Shown: one piece after another, positions 1 through 7,245 of the stretch
How positions within the stretch are numbered: the first letter of the stretch is position 1
Layout of the letters: every line of letters starts with the position of its first letter
Assembly (NCBI GenBank): GCA_937922435.1
Contig: CAKZVT010000033.1
Location: 1-43,785 of the forward strand
Direction of reading: 5' to 3'
Source of the DNA: an uncultured Prevotella sp.
GTDB lineage: Bacteria > Bacteroidota > Bacteroidia > Bacteroidales > Bacteroidaceae
Length of the DNA stretch: 43,785 nucleotides
Program-made: the position numbers and the translations under genes
The notes under the pieces: generated by a model
The model's database searches: none
What the model saw: only the letters and a program-made list of their open reading frames with translations
What the model was told of the DNA's origin: nothing

Positions 1-35
1 ATACATCAATAGGCAAAGTAGTACGTAGCAATCAA

Positions 36-66
36 GCTCCCTCCCTTGGGGAGGGTTGGGGTGGGT
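36..66. repeat. G/C-run intergenic repeat, copy 1
   Basis: A short C-run followed by G-runs (CTCCCTCCC then GGGGAGGG then GGTTGGGGTGGG) that can fold back on itself. Related stretches lie at 9384-9412 and, inverted, at 10807-10840, all between genes. Role unknown. Confidence 0.5.
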
Positions 67-75
67 ATCCAATAT

Positions 76-151
76 GCCACCTTTTACCTTCCAAAAGGCC
101 ATCTTTTGCACGCTAAAAGGCCGCCTTTCACAATGCGAAAGGCGGCCTTTT
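76..151. repeat. Palindromic-module array R1 (AAAAGGCCGTCTTTT family)
   Basis: About four modules of the pattern AAAAG-(GC-rich)-CTTTT separated by 7-8 base spacers. The last two modules form a perfect 15-bp hairpin (115-129 with 137-151). It is one of eight such arrays in the window and lies beyond the terminator of the neighbouring minus-strand lipoprotein gene. Confidence 0.8.
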
Positions 152-185
152 ACTAAGGCATTGATTATCAATGGGTTGCAAACAG

Positions 186-231
186 GTAAAAACAAAAGCC
201 GGCGGAGGCTGCTTGCTGCGCCTCCGCCGGC
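186..231 (-). terminator. Intrinsic terminator of the PepSY-like lipoprotein gene
   Basis: A perfect 12-bp GC-rich stem (198-209 with 220-231, 10-base loop) is followed on the minus strand by a T-rich run (TTTTGTTTTTACC). It begins 16 bases after the stop codon at 247. Confidence 0.9.
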
Positions 232-246
232 CGTGTCTCAATGCGT

Positions 247-1116
247 TTAATAGTCGTAAACCTCGGTGATTTGACCGTCAAGTGTCACCTTGAGGTCCAT
301 TTCATAGTTGTCAAGGTCAACGAGGTAGTACGCCTCGCCGCTGGCCGTCTCCACATAGTCGCAGTCGTCGATGCGCTTGTTGGGGTACTGCGCCTTCACC
401 GCCGCGCGGATGTTCTCGGGTATGGAGCGTGTCACGTCGGTAGAGGTCTGCACCCAGTTGTACTGCGTGTCGAACCAAAGCTCCTTGCTCTTGCCGTCGT
501 GTATGATGTCAACCTCATAGCCGCTGTACTCGCGGTCGAAGTCAACCACGCGTGCTCCGGGGTACTCCGCGTCGATGAACGACTGTATTTCCGCCGGTAT
601 CTGATTGTTCACAAGGTCGCCGTGCGAGCCTCCGCCGCCGTCCTGCACTTCGCGGAAGAGCGTTCCGTTCAGGTCGAAATACAGGTCAGTGTCGCGCTCG
701 CCGCGCTTCTCCACCTCGATGATGTAGAACGTGTCATATCCCTTACGCTGTATTTCGTCGATGTCGTCAACCATCCAGTCGGTCTGCGCATACGTCGTAG
801 AGTTATACCCCTCTTGCACCGCCTGGGGCAGACTTGTAAGGTTGCGGCCGTAGTCTACCTCGGTCATAAACCACTCTCCGTTCGCGTCGAACCATGCCTC
901 GTGCTCCTTGCCGTCCTTCCAGAACTCGGCCACAAGGTAGCCGCCTTTCTCCCTGTCCCACTCTACGCGGCTTACGCCGGTGTACTTGTCAGAGAACGCA
1001 CGCGTCACAGCGTCGGGCACATTCACCGGCGCGTCATCGTCGTCGCTGCACGATGTGAGTGCAAACACTCCAAACGCACACGCCATCATACACTTCATCA
1101 GTTCCTTGGTCTTCAT
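247..1116 (-). CDS. PepSY-like (BLIP-like) lipoprotein
   Basis: 289 residues. The N-terminus is a lipoprotein signal (basic start, hydrophobic core, lipobox ending at C23), followed immediately by SDDDD; acidic residues just after the lipid-bearing cysteine act as a surface-export signal in Bacteroidota, so an outer-surface location is inferred. The rest appears to hold repeated PepSY-like/DUF2874 units, recognisable from recurrent patterns of the type FxDKYxG, VxWDxExGGYxVxF and KExWFDxxG. Such proteins are common in gut Bacteroidota; their ligand is unknown. The gene stands alone between a terminator (186-231) and an upstream TAATTTTG -7 box (1191-1198, minus strand) with no clear -33 partner. 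Confidence 0.8.
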   Translation of the reverse strand: MKTKELMKCMMACAFGVFALTSCSDDDDAPVNVPDAVTRAFSDKYTGVSRVEWDREKGGYLVAEFWKDGKEHEAWFDANGEWFMTEVDYGRNLTSLPQAVQEGYNSTTYAQTDWMVDDIDEIQRKGYDTFYIIEVEKRGERDTDLYFDLNGTLFREVQDGGGGSHGDLVNNQIPAEIQSFIDAEYPGARVVDFDREYSGYEVDIIHDGKSKELWFDTQYNWVQTSTDVTRSIPENIRAAVKAQYPNKRIDDCDYVETASGEAYYLVDLDNYEMDLKVTLDGQITEVYDY

Positions 1117-1327
1117 AATCGTAATGTCTTTTTTAGGTTTTTATTCGTTTCGCTTTCACTCTCGGGGCGGCTTTCCGCCCGTCTCTGATGCAAAATTATG
1201 GGGCGATTCTGAAAAGAAACTGAAATAAGGCAACAATTTTGTAATATCCTATACAAAATTGTTTAAAAGCCGATGGCGGCGCGCATGGGCGCATATATAA
1301 TAAGGTGTAACGGCAAACTGACGGCCG

Positions 1328-1636
1328 TTACAGGTAGACCGGGGCGAACTGTATGCCCAAAGCTTTGGCTATTTTCAGGAAACTTGACATCTGTATGTCA
1401 ACCTCCCCCTTCTCCACACGCGCTATGTAGCTCTGCTCCTTGCCTACTTTTTCGGCCACTTCCTTTTGCGTCAACTTCAACGCCTTGCGCCTGTCGCGCA
1501 GTATGTCACCGTAATACCACGCCAAGGAGTCGGCATCGAACGCCGCACGCCCTGCCGTGCCACGCTTGCCGTATTTGTCGTCCAAATAGCTGTTGAACGT
1601 GGGCAGCTGTTCCAATTTACGTTCGTCTAACTTCAT
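1328..1636 (-). CDS. HigA-type antitoxin, XRE-family DNA-binding protein
   Basis: 102 residues. A helix-turn-helix of the Cro/CI (XRE) type occupies roughly residues 45-98 (RRKALKLTQKEVAEKVG, then SYIARVEKGEVD). The start codon overlaps the stop of the upstream toxin gene by four bases (1633-1636), implying translational coupling. By family knowledge, such a protein neutralises the toxin and represses the operon, probably through the palindrome at 2004-2021. The stop codon lies inside a 9-bp hairpin (1306-1314 with 1324-1332) that may end the transcript, although its T-run is poor. Confidence 0.85.
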   Translation of the reverse strand: MKLDERKLEQLPTFNSYLDDKYGKRGTAGRAAFDADSLAWYYGDILRDRRKALKLTQKEVAEKVGKEQSYIARVEKGEVDIQMSSFLKIAKALGIQFAPVYL

Positions 1637-1995
1637 AATAATTCCAATCGTTTAAGTATGCGTTGCGCCTTGGCCACTTCCTTGTCATAATCCTTCGTCG
1701 ATTTCTTCAAGAAACCGTTGAGCAGGATTATCTTGGTGGCTTCGATAATGTTGTCATGGTCGATGGAGAACAGCACCGTCCTGTACTCATTAGTGCCGAC
1801 GGACACACGCATTTCGTACAAATCCGTACCCGTTAGATGCTTGACATACTTCGTCGGGATGACCCGTTCGGTAATTACAATGTTGATTGTCCATTCCATC
1901 TTTAGGCGTACCTTATCGCCTAATTCGGAAAAGAACTGCATGAATTCTTCTGTGCGGTAGACTGTGCGTATGTCTGTTCTGCCTCCATGTTCCAT
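1633..1995 (-). CDS. HigB/RelE-type toxin (phage-derived Gp49-like family)
   Basis: 120 residues, small and basic, resembling the Gp49/HigB family of RelE-fold mRNA interferases, which cut mRNA on the ribosome. The central part (IPTKYVKHLTGTDLYEMRV, then YRTVLF) and the C-terminal part (LLNGFLKKSTKDY) are typical of it. The toxin-first order matches hig-type modules. The ATG at 1995 lies only about five bases past the -7 box TATATTTG (2007-2000), so the message may be almost leaderless, or the real promoter is elsewhere; no good internal start is seen. Confidence 0.85.
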   Translation of the reverse strand: MEHGGRTDIRTVYRTEEFMQFFSELGDKVRLKMEWTINIVITERVIPTKYVKHLTGTDLYEMRVSVGTNEYRTVLFSIDHDNIIEATKIILLNGFLKKSTKDYDKEVAKAQRILKRLELL

Positions 1996-1999
1996 GCTG

Positions 2000-2021
2000 C
2001 AAATATAACTAATTAGTTATA
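2000..2021 (-). promoter_or_regulatory. Promoter -7 box and palindromic operator of the toxin-antitoxin operon
   Basis: The minus strand carries TATATTTG (2007-2000), fitting the Bacteroidota -7 consensus. Overlapping it is a perfect 18-bp palindrome, TATAACTAATTAGTTATA (2004-2021). A dyad over the promoter is where an XRE antitoxin would bind for autorepression; that binding is inferred. Confidence 0.7.
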
Positions 2022-2145
2022 AATAGAATGGAAATAAGCAAGGAAAAGAGCTTGCCTTAAGCTTTTTTAATCATTCACGAAATCCGTATTGCCCCATCAG
2101 ATATCAACACTTACTTTGGAGTACAACCGGGACGGAATTTCAATA

Positions 2146-2230
2146 CACCACCTTTCGCCTTCCAAAAGGCCATGAATTGCAAGCTAAAAGGCCATGTTTT
2201 GCAACGTAAAAGGTGGCCTTTTACAACGCG
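2146..2230. repeat. Palindromic-module array R2
   Basis: Four modules of the AAAAGGCCATCTTTT family, two of them degenerate (one reads GGCCATGAATT). It lies in the 450-base gap between the toxin-antitoxin promoter and metY. Nothing convincing as a gene was seen around it. Confidence 0.75.
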
Positions 2231-2410
2231 CCTGATAATCAGACAGTTACAAAGACGGCGGCAAAGGCGCATGAAACGGCGGCCAAAGCGGTGGAAAAAG
2301 GACGGCAGACATAGAGCGGATGCTTACGGAAAAGACGCAAAACGGCAGCCGCGAGCGGCAAAATAACACAATTTAAGCCGCGCGGCTTACCGTCTGTCAT
2401 TTTTTTATCT

Positions 2411-2418
2411 TACCTTTG
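2411..2418 (+). promoter_or_regulatory. -7 box upstream of metY
   Basis: TACCTTTG fits the Bacteroidota -7 consensus and lies 28 bases before the ATG at 2447. No good TTTG is found at the -33 position, so the assignment is moderate. Confidence 0.5.
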
Positions 2419-2446
2419 CAGCCATTGAAAAAACAAAGCAACGACA

Positions 2447-3730
2447 ATGGAAAAGAAACTGAAAACGGCGACGCTCTGCGTCCGCGGAGGATGGAAACCA
2501 AAGAACGGCGAACCCGTGCAGCCGCCGATTGTGCAGAGCACGACATTCAAATATGACGACAGCGACGAGATGGGGATGCTCTTCGACCTGAAAAAGGAGG
2601 GCTACTTCTACACTCGGCTGCAGAACCCTACCAACGACGCGGTGGCCGCCAAAATAGCCGCCCTTGAGGGAGGAGTGGGCGCAATGCTCACGTCTTCGGG
2701 TCAGGCGGCCAACTTCTACGCGGTGTTCAACATCTGCGAGGCCGGCGACCACATCGTGGCCTCAAACGAAATATACGGCGGCACGTACAACCTCTTCGGC
2801 GTGACGATGAAGAAACTCGGCATAGACTGCACCTTCGTGAACCCCGAAGCGCCCGAAGAGGAAATACAGGCGGCCTTCCGCCCGAACACGAAAGCACTCT
2901 TCGGCGAGACCATATCCAACCCCGGCTGCAAGGTGCTCGACATCGAGAAGTTTGCCAGGATAGCACACGGCAACGGCGTGCCGCTCATCGTCGACAACAC
3001 GTTTGCCACGCCGGTGAACTGCCGTCCGTTCGAGTGGGGTGCCGACATCGTGGTGCATTCAACCACAAAATACATGGACGGCCACGCCACGCAGGTGGGC
3101 GGATGCGTCGTCGACAGCGGCAACTTCGACTGGGAAGCGCACGCCGACAAGTTCCCGGGGCTTACCACCCCCGACGAGAGCTATCACGGACTGACCTACA
3201 CCAAGGCGTTCGGCAAGATGGCGTACATGACGAAACTCGTGGCTCAACTAATGCGCGACCTCGGCTCTATACCGTCGCCGCAAAACGCGTTCCTGCTCAA
3301 TCTCGGACTCGAAACGCTCCACCTGCGCGTAAAGCGGCACTGCGAGAACGCGCAGCGCGTGGCCGAATTCCTGCAAGCCGACCCACGCGTGGCGTGGATA
3401 CGCTACTGCGGACTGAAGGGAGACGAGGCTTACGCACTGGGACAGAAGTACCTGCCCGACGGCTCTTGCGGCGTGATGGCCTTCGGACTGAAAGGCGACC
3501 GCGACACCGCCGTCAGGTTCATGGACTCGCTGCGGCTGGTACACATCGCCACACACGTGGCCGACGCACGCTCGTGCGTGCTCCATCCGGCCAGCCATAC
3601 GCACCGCCAGCTTAGCGACGAACAGCTGCGCGAGGCCGGCATCGCACCCGACCTAATCCGCCTCTCGGTAGGCATCGAGGACGTGGACGACATCATCGAC
3701 GACCTCAAGCAGGCGCTGGAACAGATTTGA
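2447..3730 (+). CDS. metY: O-acetylhomoserine aminocarboxypropyltransferase (sulfhydrylase)
   Basis: 427 residues, full length for the PLP-dependent Cys/Met metabolism family. The PLP-binding lysine is K208 in HSTTKYMDGH; the phosphate-contacting YTR is at 55-57 and the PLP-binding aspartate is D183 in IVDNTFATP. The long insertion after the lysine (SGNFDWEAHADKFPGLTTPD) and the total length favour the O-acetylhomoserine sulfhydrylase branch over cystathionine gamma-synthase. The predicted reaction joins O-acetylhomoserine with sulfide to give homocysteine, allowing direct sulfur assimilation into methionine. A methionine gamma-lyase activity cannot be excluded from sequence alone. The gene is followed by a long inverted repeat likely to end transcription. 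Confidence 0.9.
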   Translation: MEKKLKTATLCVRGGWKPKNGEPVQPPIVQSTTFKYDDSDEMGMLFDLKKEGYFYTRLQNPTNDAVAAKIAALEGGVGAMLTSSGQAANFYAVFNICEAGDHIVASNEIYGGTYNLFGVTMKKLGIDCTFVNPEAPEEEIQAAFRPNTKALFGETISNPGCKVLDIEKFARIAHGNGVPLIVDNTFATPVNCRPFEWGADIVVHSTTKYMDGHATQVGGCVVDSGNFDWEAHADKFPGLTTPDESYHGLTYTKAFGKMAYMTKLVAQLMRDLGSIPSPQNAFLLNLGLETLHLRVKRHCENAQRVAEFLQADPRVAWIRYCGLKGDEAYALGQKYLPDGSCGVMAFGLKGDRDTAVRFMDSLRLVHIATHVADARSCVLHPASHTHRQLSDEQLREAGIAPDLIRLSVGIEDVDDIIDDLKQALEQI

Positions 3731-3739
3731 CAGATATTA

Positions 3740-3862
3740 AAAGGTAAAAAAGTAAAAAGGTAAAACGGTAAAAGAAGGTGGCATTGACAATATGCCTGCG
3801 TGTATGCAACATAACAGCTACGCTCTTCTTTTACCGTTTTACCTTTTTACTTTTTTACCTTT
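3740..3862. repeat. Perfect 38-bp inverted repeat of simple sequence after metY
   Basis: Arms at 3740-3777 and 3825-3862 are exact reverse complements made of AAAGGTAAAA-like units, with a 47-base loop. The A/T-rich arms could form a long hairpin ending the metY transcript. Similar constructs lie at 8700-8801 and 37960-38108. Confidence 0.85.
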
Positions 3863-3936
3863 AAGCTCCCTTTCAATGTTCTATTGTGAATAAAGTACAA
3901 AAAGTAAGGACACAGGTCAAATATTCGTCGTTTTCC

Positions 3937-3967
3937 TTTGCGGCTTCAGTATAATAACCTATATTTG
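3937..3967 (+). promoter_or_regulatory. Promoter of the gdhA operon
   Basis: TTTG (3937-3940), a 19-base spacer, then TATATTTG (3960-3967): a close match to the Bacteroidota sigma-ABfr promoter. Transcription is expected near 3974, giving a leader of about 38 bases before gdhA. Confidence 0.8.
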
Positions 3968-4011
3968 CAGAAGAACTATGACACAATGTTAGTTTAACTA
4001 ATACTTATACT

Positions 4012-5349
4012 ATGGAAGTCGAAAAAATAATGCAAGCCCTGGAGCAAAAGCATCCGGGAGAAGCGGAGTACCTGCAGGCCGTAAGGGAAGTGCTGCTGTC
4101 TATCAAGGACGTTTACAACCAGCATCCCGAGTTTGAGAAAGCCAAGCTTATAGAGCGTCTCGTAGAGCCGGAGCGCGTCATCACGTTCCGCGTTCCTTGG
4201 GTTGACGACAAAGGCGAAGTGCATGTCAACATCGGTTACCGCGTCCAGTTCAACAGCGCCATCGGCCCGTACAAGGGCGGTCTGCGCTTCCATCCATCCG
4301 TTAACCTTTCCATCCTTAAGTTCTTAGGCTTCGAGCAGACATTCAAGAACGCGCTCACCACGCTGCCGATGGGCGGCGGCAAGGGCGGCTCTGACTTCTC
4401 TCTGCGCGGCCGCAGCGACGCGGAAGTGATGCGCTTCTGCCAGGCTTTCATGACGGAACTGTACCGCCACATCGGTCCCGACGAGGATGTTCCGGCCGGA
4501 GACATCGGTGTCGGCGCACGCGAAATAGGCTACCTGTTCGGTATGTACAAGAAGCTCACCCACCAGTTTGGCGGTGTCCTCACGGGCAAGGGTCTTGAAT
4601 GGGGCGGCTCTAAAATACGTCCCGAGGCTACAGGCTTCGGCGCTCTCTACTTCGTAAACCAGATGTTGCAGACCCACGGATATGACATCAAGGGCAAGAC
4701 GGTGGCCATCAGCGGCTTCGGCAACGTGGCATGGGGCGCAGCTACGAAGGCAACCCAGCTCGGCGCGAAGGTCATCACCATATCAGGACCTGACGGTTAC
4801 ATCTATGACCCGGAAGGAATAAGCGGCGAGAAAATCGACTACATGCTTGAGCTTCGTGCAAGCGGCAACGACGTTTGCCAGCCTTATGCAGACGAATTCC
4901 CCGGCTCGAAGTTCGTTCCCGGACGCAAACCGTGGGAGGTCAAGTGTGACATCGCGTTGCCGTGTGCGACCCAGAACGAGGTCAGCGGCGAAGACGCAGA
5001 CATGCTCTTGGCAAACAAACCTATCTGTGTAGCCGAGGTTTCCAACATGGGATGCAGCGAGGAAGCCGTACAGAAGTTCTTGGCAGCCAAGCAGCTCTTC
5101 GCTCCCGGCAAGGCCGTAAACGCCGGAGGCGTGGCTACATCGGGTCTTGAGATGACGCAGAACTCCATCCGCCTTAGCTGGAGCGAGGCCGAAGTGGACG
5201 AGAAACTGCATCAAATAATGCACAACATCCACGAGCAGTGCGTCAAGTACGGACGTGAGAACGAGAACTACGTGGACTATGTAAAGGGCGCGAACATCGC
5301 CGGCTTCATGAAGGTTGCCAACGCGATGATGGCCCAAGGCATAGTATAA
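4012..5349 (+). CDS. gdhA: Glutamate dehydrogenase, hexameric NADP-type
   Basis: 445 residues, the size of the ~450-residue hexameric enzymes. It interconverts 2-oxoglutarate plus ammonia and glutamate in the cytoplasm and is a main ammonia-assimilation route in Bacteroidota. Visible landmarks: substrate-site lysines K88 (GPYKGGLRF), K112 and catalytic K124 (PMGGGKGGSDF), aspartate D164 in PAGDIGVGAREIGY, and a dinucleotide-binding loop GFGNVA at 235-240. NADP preference is inferred from overall similarity to the biosynthetic type. A strong promoter precedes it; the RlpA-like gene starts 14 bases after its stop and is probably co-transcribed. Confidence 0.95.
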   Translation: MEVEKIMQALEQKHPGEAEYLQAVREVLLSIKDVYNQHPEFEKAKLIERLVEPERVITFRVPWVDDKGEVHVNIGYRVQFNSAIGPYKGGLRFHPSVNLSILKFLGFEQTFKNALTTLPMGGGKGGSDFSLRGRSDAEVMRFCQAFMTELYRHIGPDEDVPAGDIGVGAREIGYLFGMYKKLTHQFGGVLTGKGLEWGGSKIRPEATGFGALYFVNQMLQTHGYDIKGKTVAISGFGNVAWGAATKATQLGAKVITISGPDGYIYDPEGISGEKIDYMLELRASGNDVCQPYADEFPGSKFVPGRKPWEVKCDIALPCATQNEVSGEDADMLLANKPICVAEVSNMGCSEEAVQKFLAAKQLFAPGKAVNAGGVATSGLEMTQNSIRLSWSEAEVDEKLHQIMHNIHEQCVKYGRENENYVDYVKGANIAGFMKVANAMMAQGIV

Positions 5350-5363
5350 ACCCCGGAAAACGT

Positions 5364-5897
5364 GTGATACTGAAAGTTATTTCCATAATTCTTTTATGCT
5401 TGACTGGCTGTACCCTCCTCCCCGCACAGGAGAAGGGTATGGCCAGTTATTATGCTGACCGGCTGCACGGAAGGCGCATGAGCGACGGCACACGATACCA
5501 CCGCGACAGCTTGACGTGTGCGCACAAACGCTATCCGCTGGGCACCATGCTCAAGGTTACTAACATAAAGAACGGCAAGAGCGTAGTGGTGAAGGTGACC
5601 GACAGGTGCGGTACGCGCCGCATAATCGACCTGTCATACGCCGCGGCGAAGCAGCTTGACATGCTCCGGGCGGGCATTGTGATGGTAAGAGTAGAGAAGT
5701 ACACGCAGCCGTTGGGCGTTCCGTTCAAGCCGAGCGACGAAATCGACATGCCGGAACTTGACTTTGAAATCACCGAGAAGCCAGACTTTTCAACACCAAT
5801 CTGGAAGAAAACCGACGACGAAGACAAGGCGCAGCACGAAATAAAGGCGCAGAACAGGCGCGAACAGAGAGCCGTGAACAGGCATAAACGCAAGTGA
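5364..5897 (+). CDS. RlpA-like septal-ring lipoprotein (double-psi beta-barrel)
   Basis: 177 residues from a GTG start. A lipoprotein signal with lipobox LTGC (C16) is followed by an RlpA/expansin-like double-psi beta-barrel, residues ~25-112 (GMASYYADRLHGRRMSDG, then YPLGTMLKVTN, then VKVTDRCGTRRIIDLS). RlpA proteins cut peptide-free glycan strands at division sites in some bacteria. Here the usual DRGP loop reads DRCGTRR, although an aspartate follows in RIIDLS, so activity is uncertain. No SPOR domain is present; the last ~60 residues are charged (DDEDKAQHEIKAQNRREQR). The gene lies 14 bases after gdhA and is followed by a strong terminator. Confidence 0.8.
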   Translation: MILKVISIILLCLTGCTLLPAQEKGMASYYADRLHGRRMSDGTRYHRDSLTCAHKRYPLGTMLKVTNIKNGKSVVVKVTDRCGTRRIIDLSYAAAKQLDMLRAGIVMVRVEKYTQPLGVPFKPSDEIDMPELDFEITEKPDFSTPIWKKTDDEDKAQHEIKAQNRREQRAVNRHKRK

Positions 5898-5936
5898 TTA
5901 AAAACCACGCAACGCCTTAATTACCAGCAGTTTACC

Positions 5937-5964
5937 GTCCGACGCAGCAGCGTTGGACTTTTTT
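5937..5964 (+). terminator. Intrinsic terminator of the gdhA-rlpA operon
   Basis: A 9-bp stem (5937-5945 with 5950-5958, loop AGCA, one G-T pair) is followed directly by TTTTTTAT. It lies 40 bases after the RlpA stop codon. Confidence 0.9.
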
Positions 5965-5992
5965 ATGCCCCTACTCCATACCCACCGTTTTG

Positions 5993-6098
5993 CAAAAGGC
6001 CATCTTTCGCATTCCAAAAGGCCGTCTTTGGCAAGCTAAAAGGCCGTCTTTGGCAAGCTAAAAGGCCACCTTTCGCAGGCTAAAAGACGGTCTTTTGG
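5993..6098. repeat. Palindromic-module array R3
   Basis: Five modules of the AAAAGGCCGTCTTTT family. Two neighbouring 22-base units (6016-6037 and 6038-6059) are identical, indicating recent tandem duplication. It lies just past the gdhA-rlpA terminator. Confidence 0.85.
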
Positions 6099-6142
6099 AA
6101 AAGCGTTGTTTTACTCTTGAAATTCAACTGTTCTTAATACAT

Positions 6143-6378
6143 AGGTGAATTAGGTATAAAAAGTTGTCTTTTCAACAAGGAAATAACTTGTAAGTTTTGT
6201 ATTTCAAATAGTCAATAGGTATCTGTCATTCCGCGCTCCGACGCGGAATCCATTACAAATAACATGAGAAAAGCCTGGCTGCTTACACTGGATTCCGCGT
6301 CGGAGCGCGGAATGACAGATACCAACCGACAGCTTGAAGCAAGGTTATTTCCACATTATCCTCATACAAAACTCATGT
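6143..6378. mobile_element. MITE-like element, copy A (degenerate ends)
   Basis: 236 bp. The outer inverted repeats are degenerate but align with copies B and C (left GTGAATTAGGTATAAAA; right TCCTCATACAAAACTCATGT). The core is a perfect 35-bp inverted repeat (6218-6252 with 6289-6323) containing TCATTCCGCGCTCCGACGCG. It encodes no protein. Copies B and C are at 10861-11097 and 18951-19186. Confidence 0.7.
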
Positions 6379-6445
6379 ACCCATAAGCCAAAAGCCCTTC
6401 GTTTTGTTAATAAATCACAACAAAACACACTTTAATTCACGTTTA

Positions 6446-6477
6446 TTTGGTTTATATTATAAACCTATTTATCTTTG
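6446..6477 (+). promoter_or_regulatory. Promoter of the membrane-protein/regulator operon
   Basis: TTTG (6446-6449), 20 bases, then TATCTTTG (6470-6477). Transcription would begin near 6484, so a start codon near 6447 is impossible and the downstream ATG at 6582 is supported. Confidence 0.8.
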
Positions 6478-6581
6478 CATTGTATCCGGATAAAACTCCA
6501 TGCTGCGCCCAACTGCAGTGGGAACGGCGTGGAGACGAGAGTAGGAAACAGAGTGACAAACCATTGAAAAACCGTAAGATT

Positions 6582-7241
6582 ATGAACGAAACAACAAGGA
6601 CTGCCGTTGAAAACACCACAACTACGGCTATGGAAAGCAGTGAAAAACTTACTGCCGAGCGCAGCCTTGAGATAATAAGCGAGGCCATAGAGCAGGGCAA
6701 GCGCGACGTGGCCCGCAATGCCGGCACGCCGATGATAGTGTGGGGAGTGCTCACCTGCGTCACGGGCTGTCTCGTCTGCACGCTCTGGATGCTTACAGCC
6801 AACCCCGTGTGGAACGTGCTTTGGTTCGCCATGTGCGCCGTAGGATGGCTCGCTTATGCCGTGATGAGGCGCAAGGAGCGTGCAGGAGGCAAGCCCGATT
6901 CGTATGTATGGCGGCTTGTAAGGTGGGTATGGCTCGTATTCGGGATGCTCGCCGTTGCCGTCGCTTTCTTCGGAATGCTGTCTTACGACGCGTCGGTCTA
7001 CGCCTCGCGGCTGCCCATAACGGCTGCAATAATACTGCTGTTGATGTCGGCTTCAGCCGTAACGGCATACGTGCTAAAGGACAAGGCGTATGGCGTTTTC
7101 ATCGGGGGTAACATCATTCTGGTGAATTTCACCCTGATGTATCCCGGCCCTTACGAGGCGTTATGTCTCGCCTTGTCGGCCATAACGCTGCTCGTAATAC
7201 CGGGAATAATGCTCAACCGACAGGCAAGAAATAAGGATTGA
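6582..7241 (+). CDS. Multi-pass membrane protein, paralogue 1 of 3
   Basis: 219 residues, function not recognised. After a soluble ~45-residue N-terminus (EKLTAERSLEIISEAIEQGK) come about six predicted membrane segments near residues 50-70, 76-94, 110-132, 144-164, 167-187 and 190-210. The block TPMIVWGVLTCVTG and the following PVWNVLW recur in the next gene, so the two are tandem duplicates. The ATG at 6582 was chosen because the promoter lies at 6446-6477. It is the first gene of an operon ending with a winged-helix regulator; a sensor or regulator-partner role is only a guess. Confidence 0.75.
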   Translation: MNETTRTAVENTTTTAMESSEKLTAERSLEIISEAIEQGKRDVARNAGTPMIVWGVLTCVTGCLVCTLWMLTANPVWNVLWFAMCAVGWLAYAVMRRKERAGGKPDSYVWRLVRWVWLVFGMLAVAVAFFGMLSYDASVYASRLPITAAIILLLMSASAVTAYVLKDKAYGVFIGGNIILVNFTLMYPGPYEALCLALSAITLLVIPGIMLNRQARNKD

Positions 7242-7245
7242 AACC

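Noticed and set aside
241..1188. Open frame on the plus strand opposite the PepSY-like gene
   Set aside because: Shadow of the real minus-strand gene; Val/Arg/His-rich translation without a recognisable family.
2172..2366. Short Arg/Lys-rich plus-strand frame in the gap before metY
   Set aside because: Begins in repeat array R2 and has no start signal or family pattern.
3863..3936. tRNA or small RNA in the metY-gdhA gap
   Set aside because: No cloverleaf or conserved loop sequences could be found.
5993..6098. CRISPR-like array
   Set aside because: Repeats are short and variable and the spacers only 7-8 bases and themselves related; no cas genes nearby.
6215..6326. Ordinary intrinsic terminator
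   Set aside because: The palindrome recurs with the same ends at two other sites, so it is part of a dispersed element; a terminator effect may be secondary.
6447..6581. Upstream start for the first membrane protein
   Set aside because: It would lie on the promoter itself and add a sequence unlike its paralogues.
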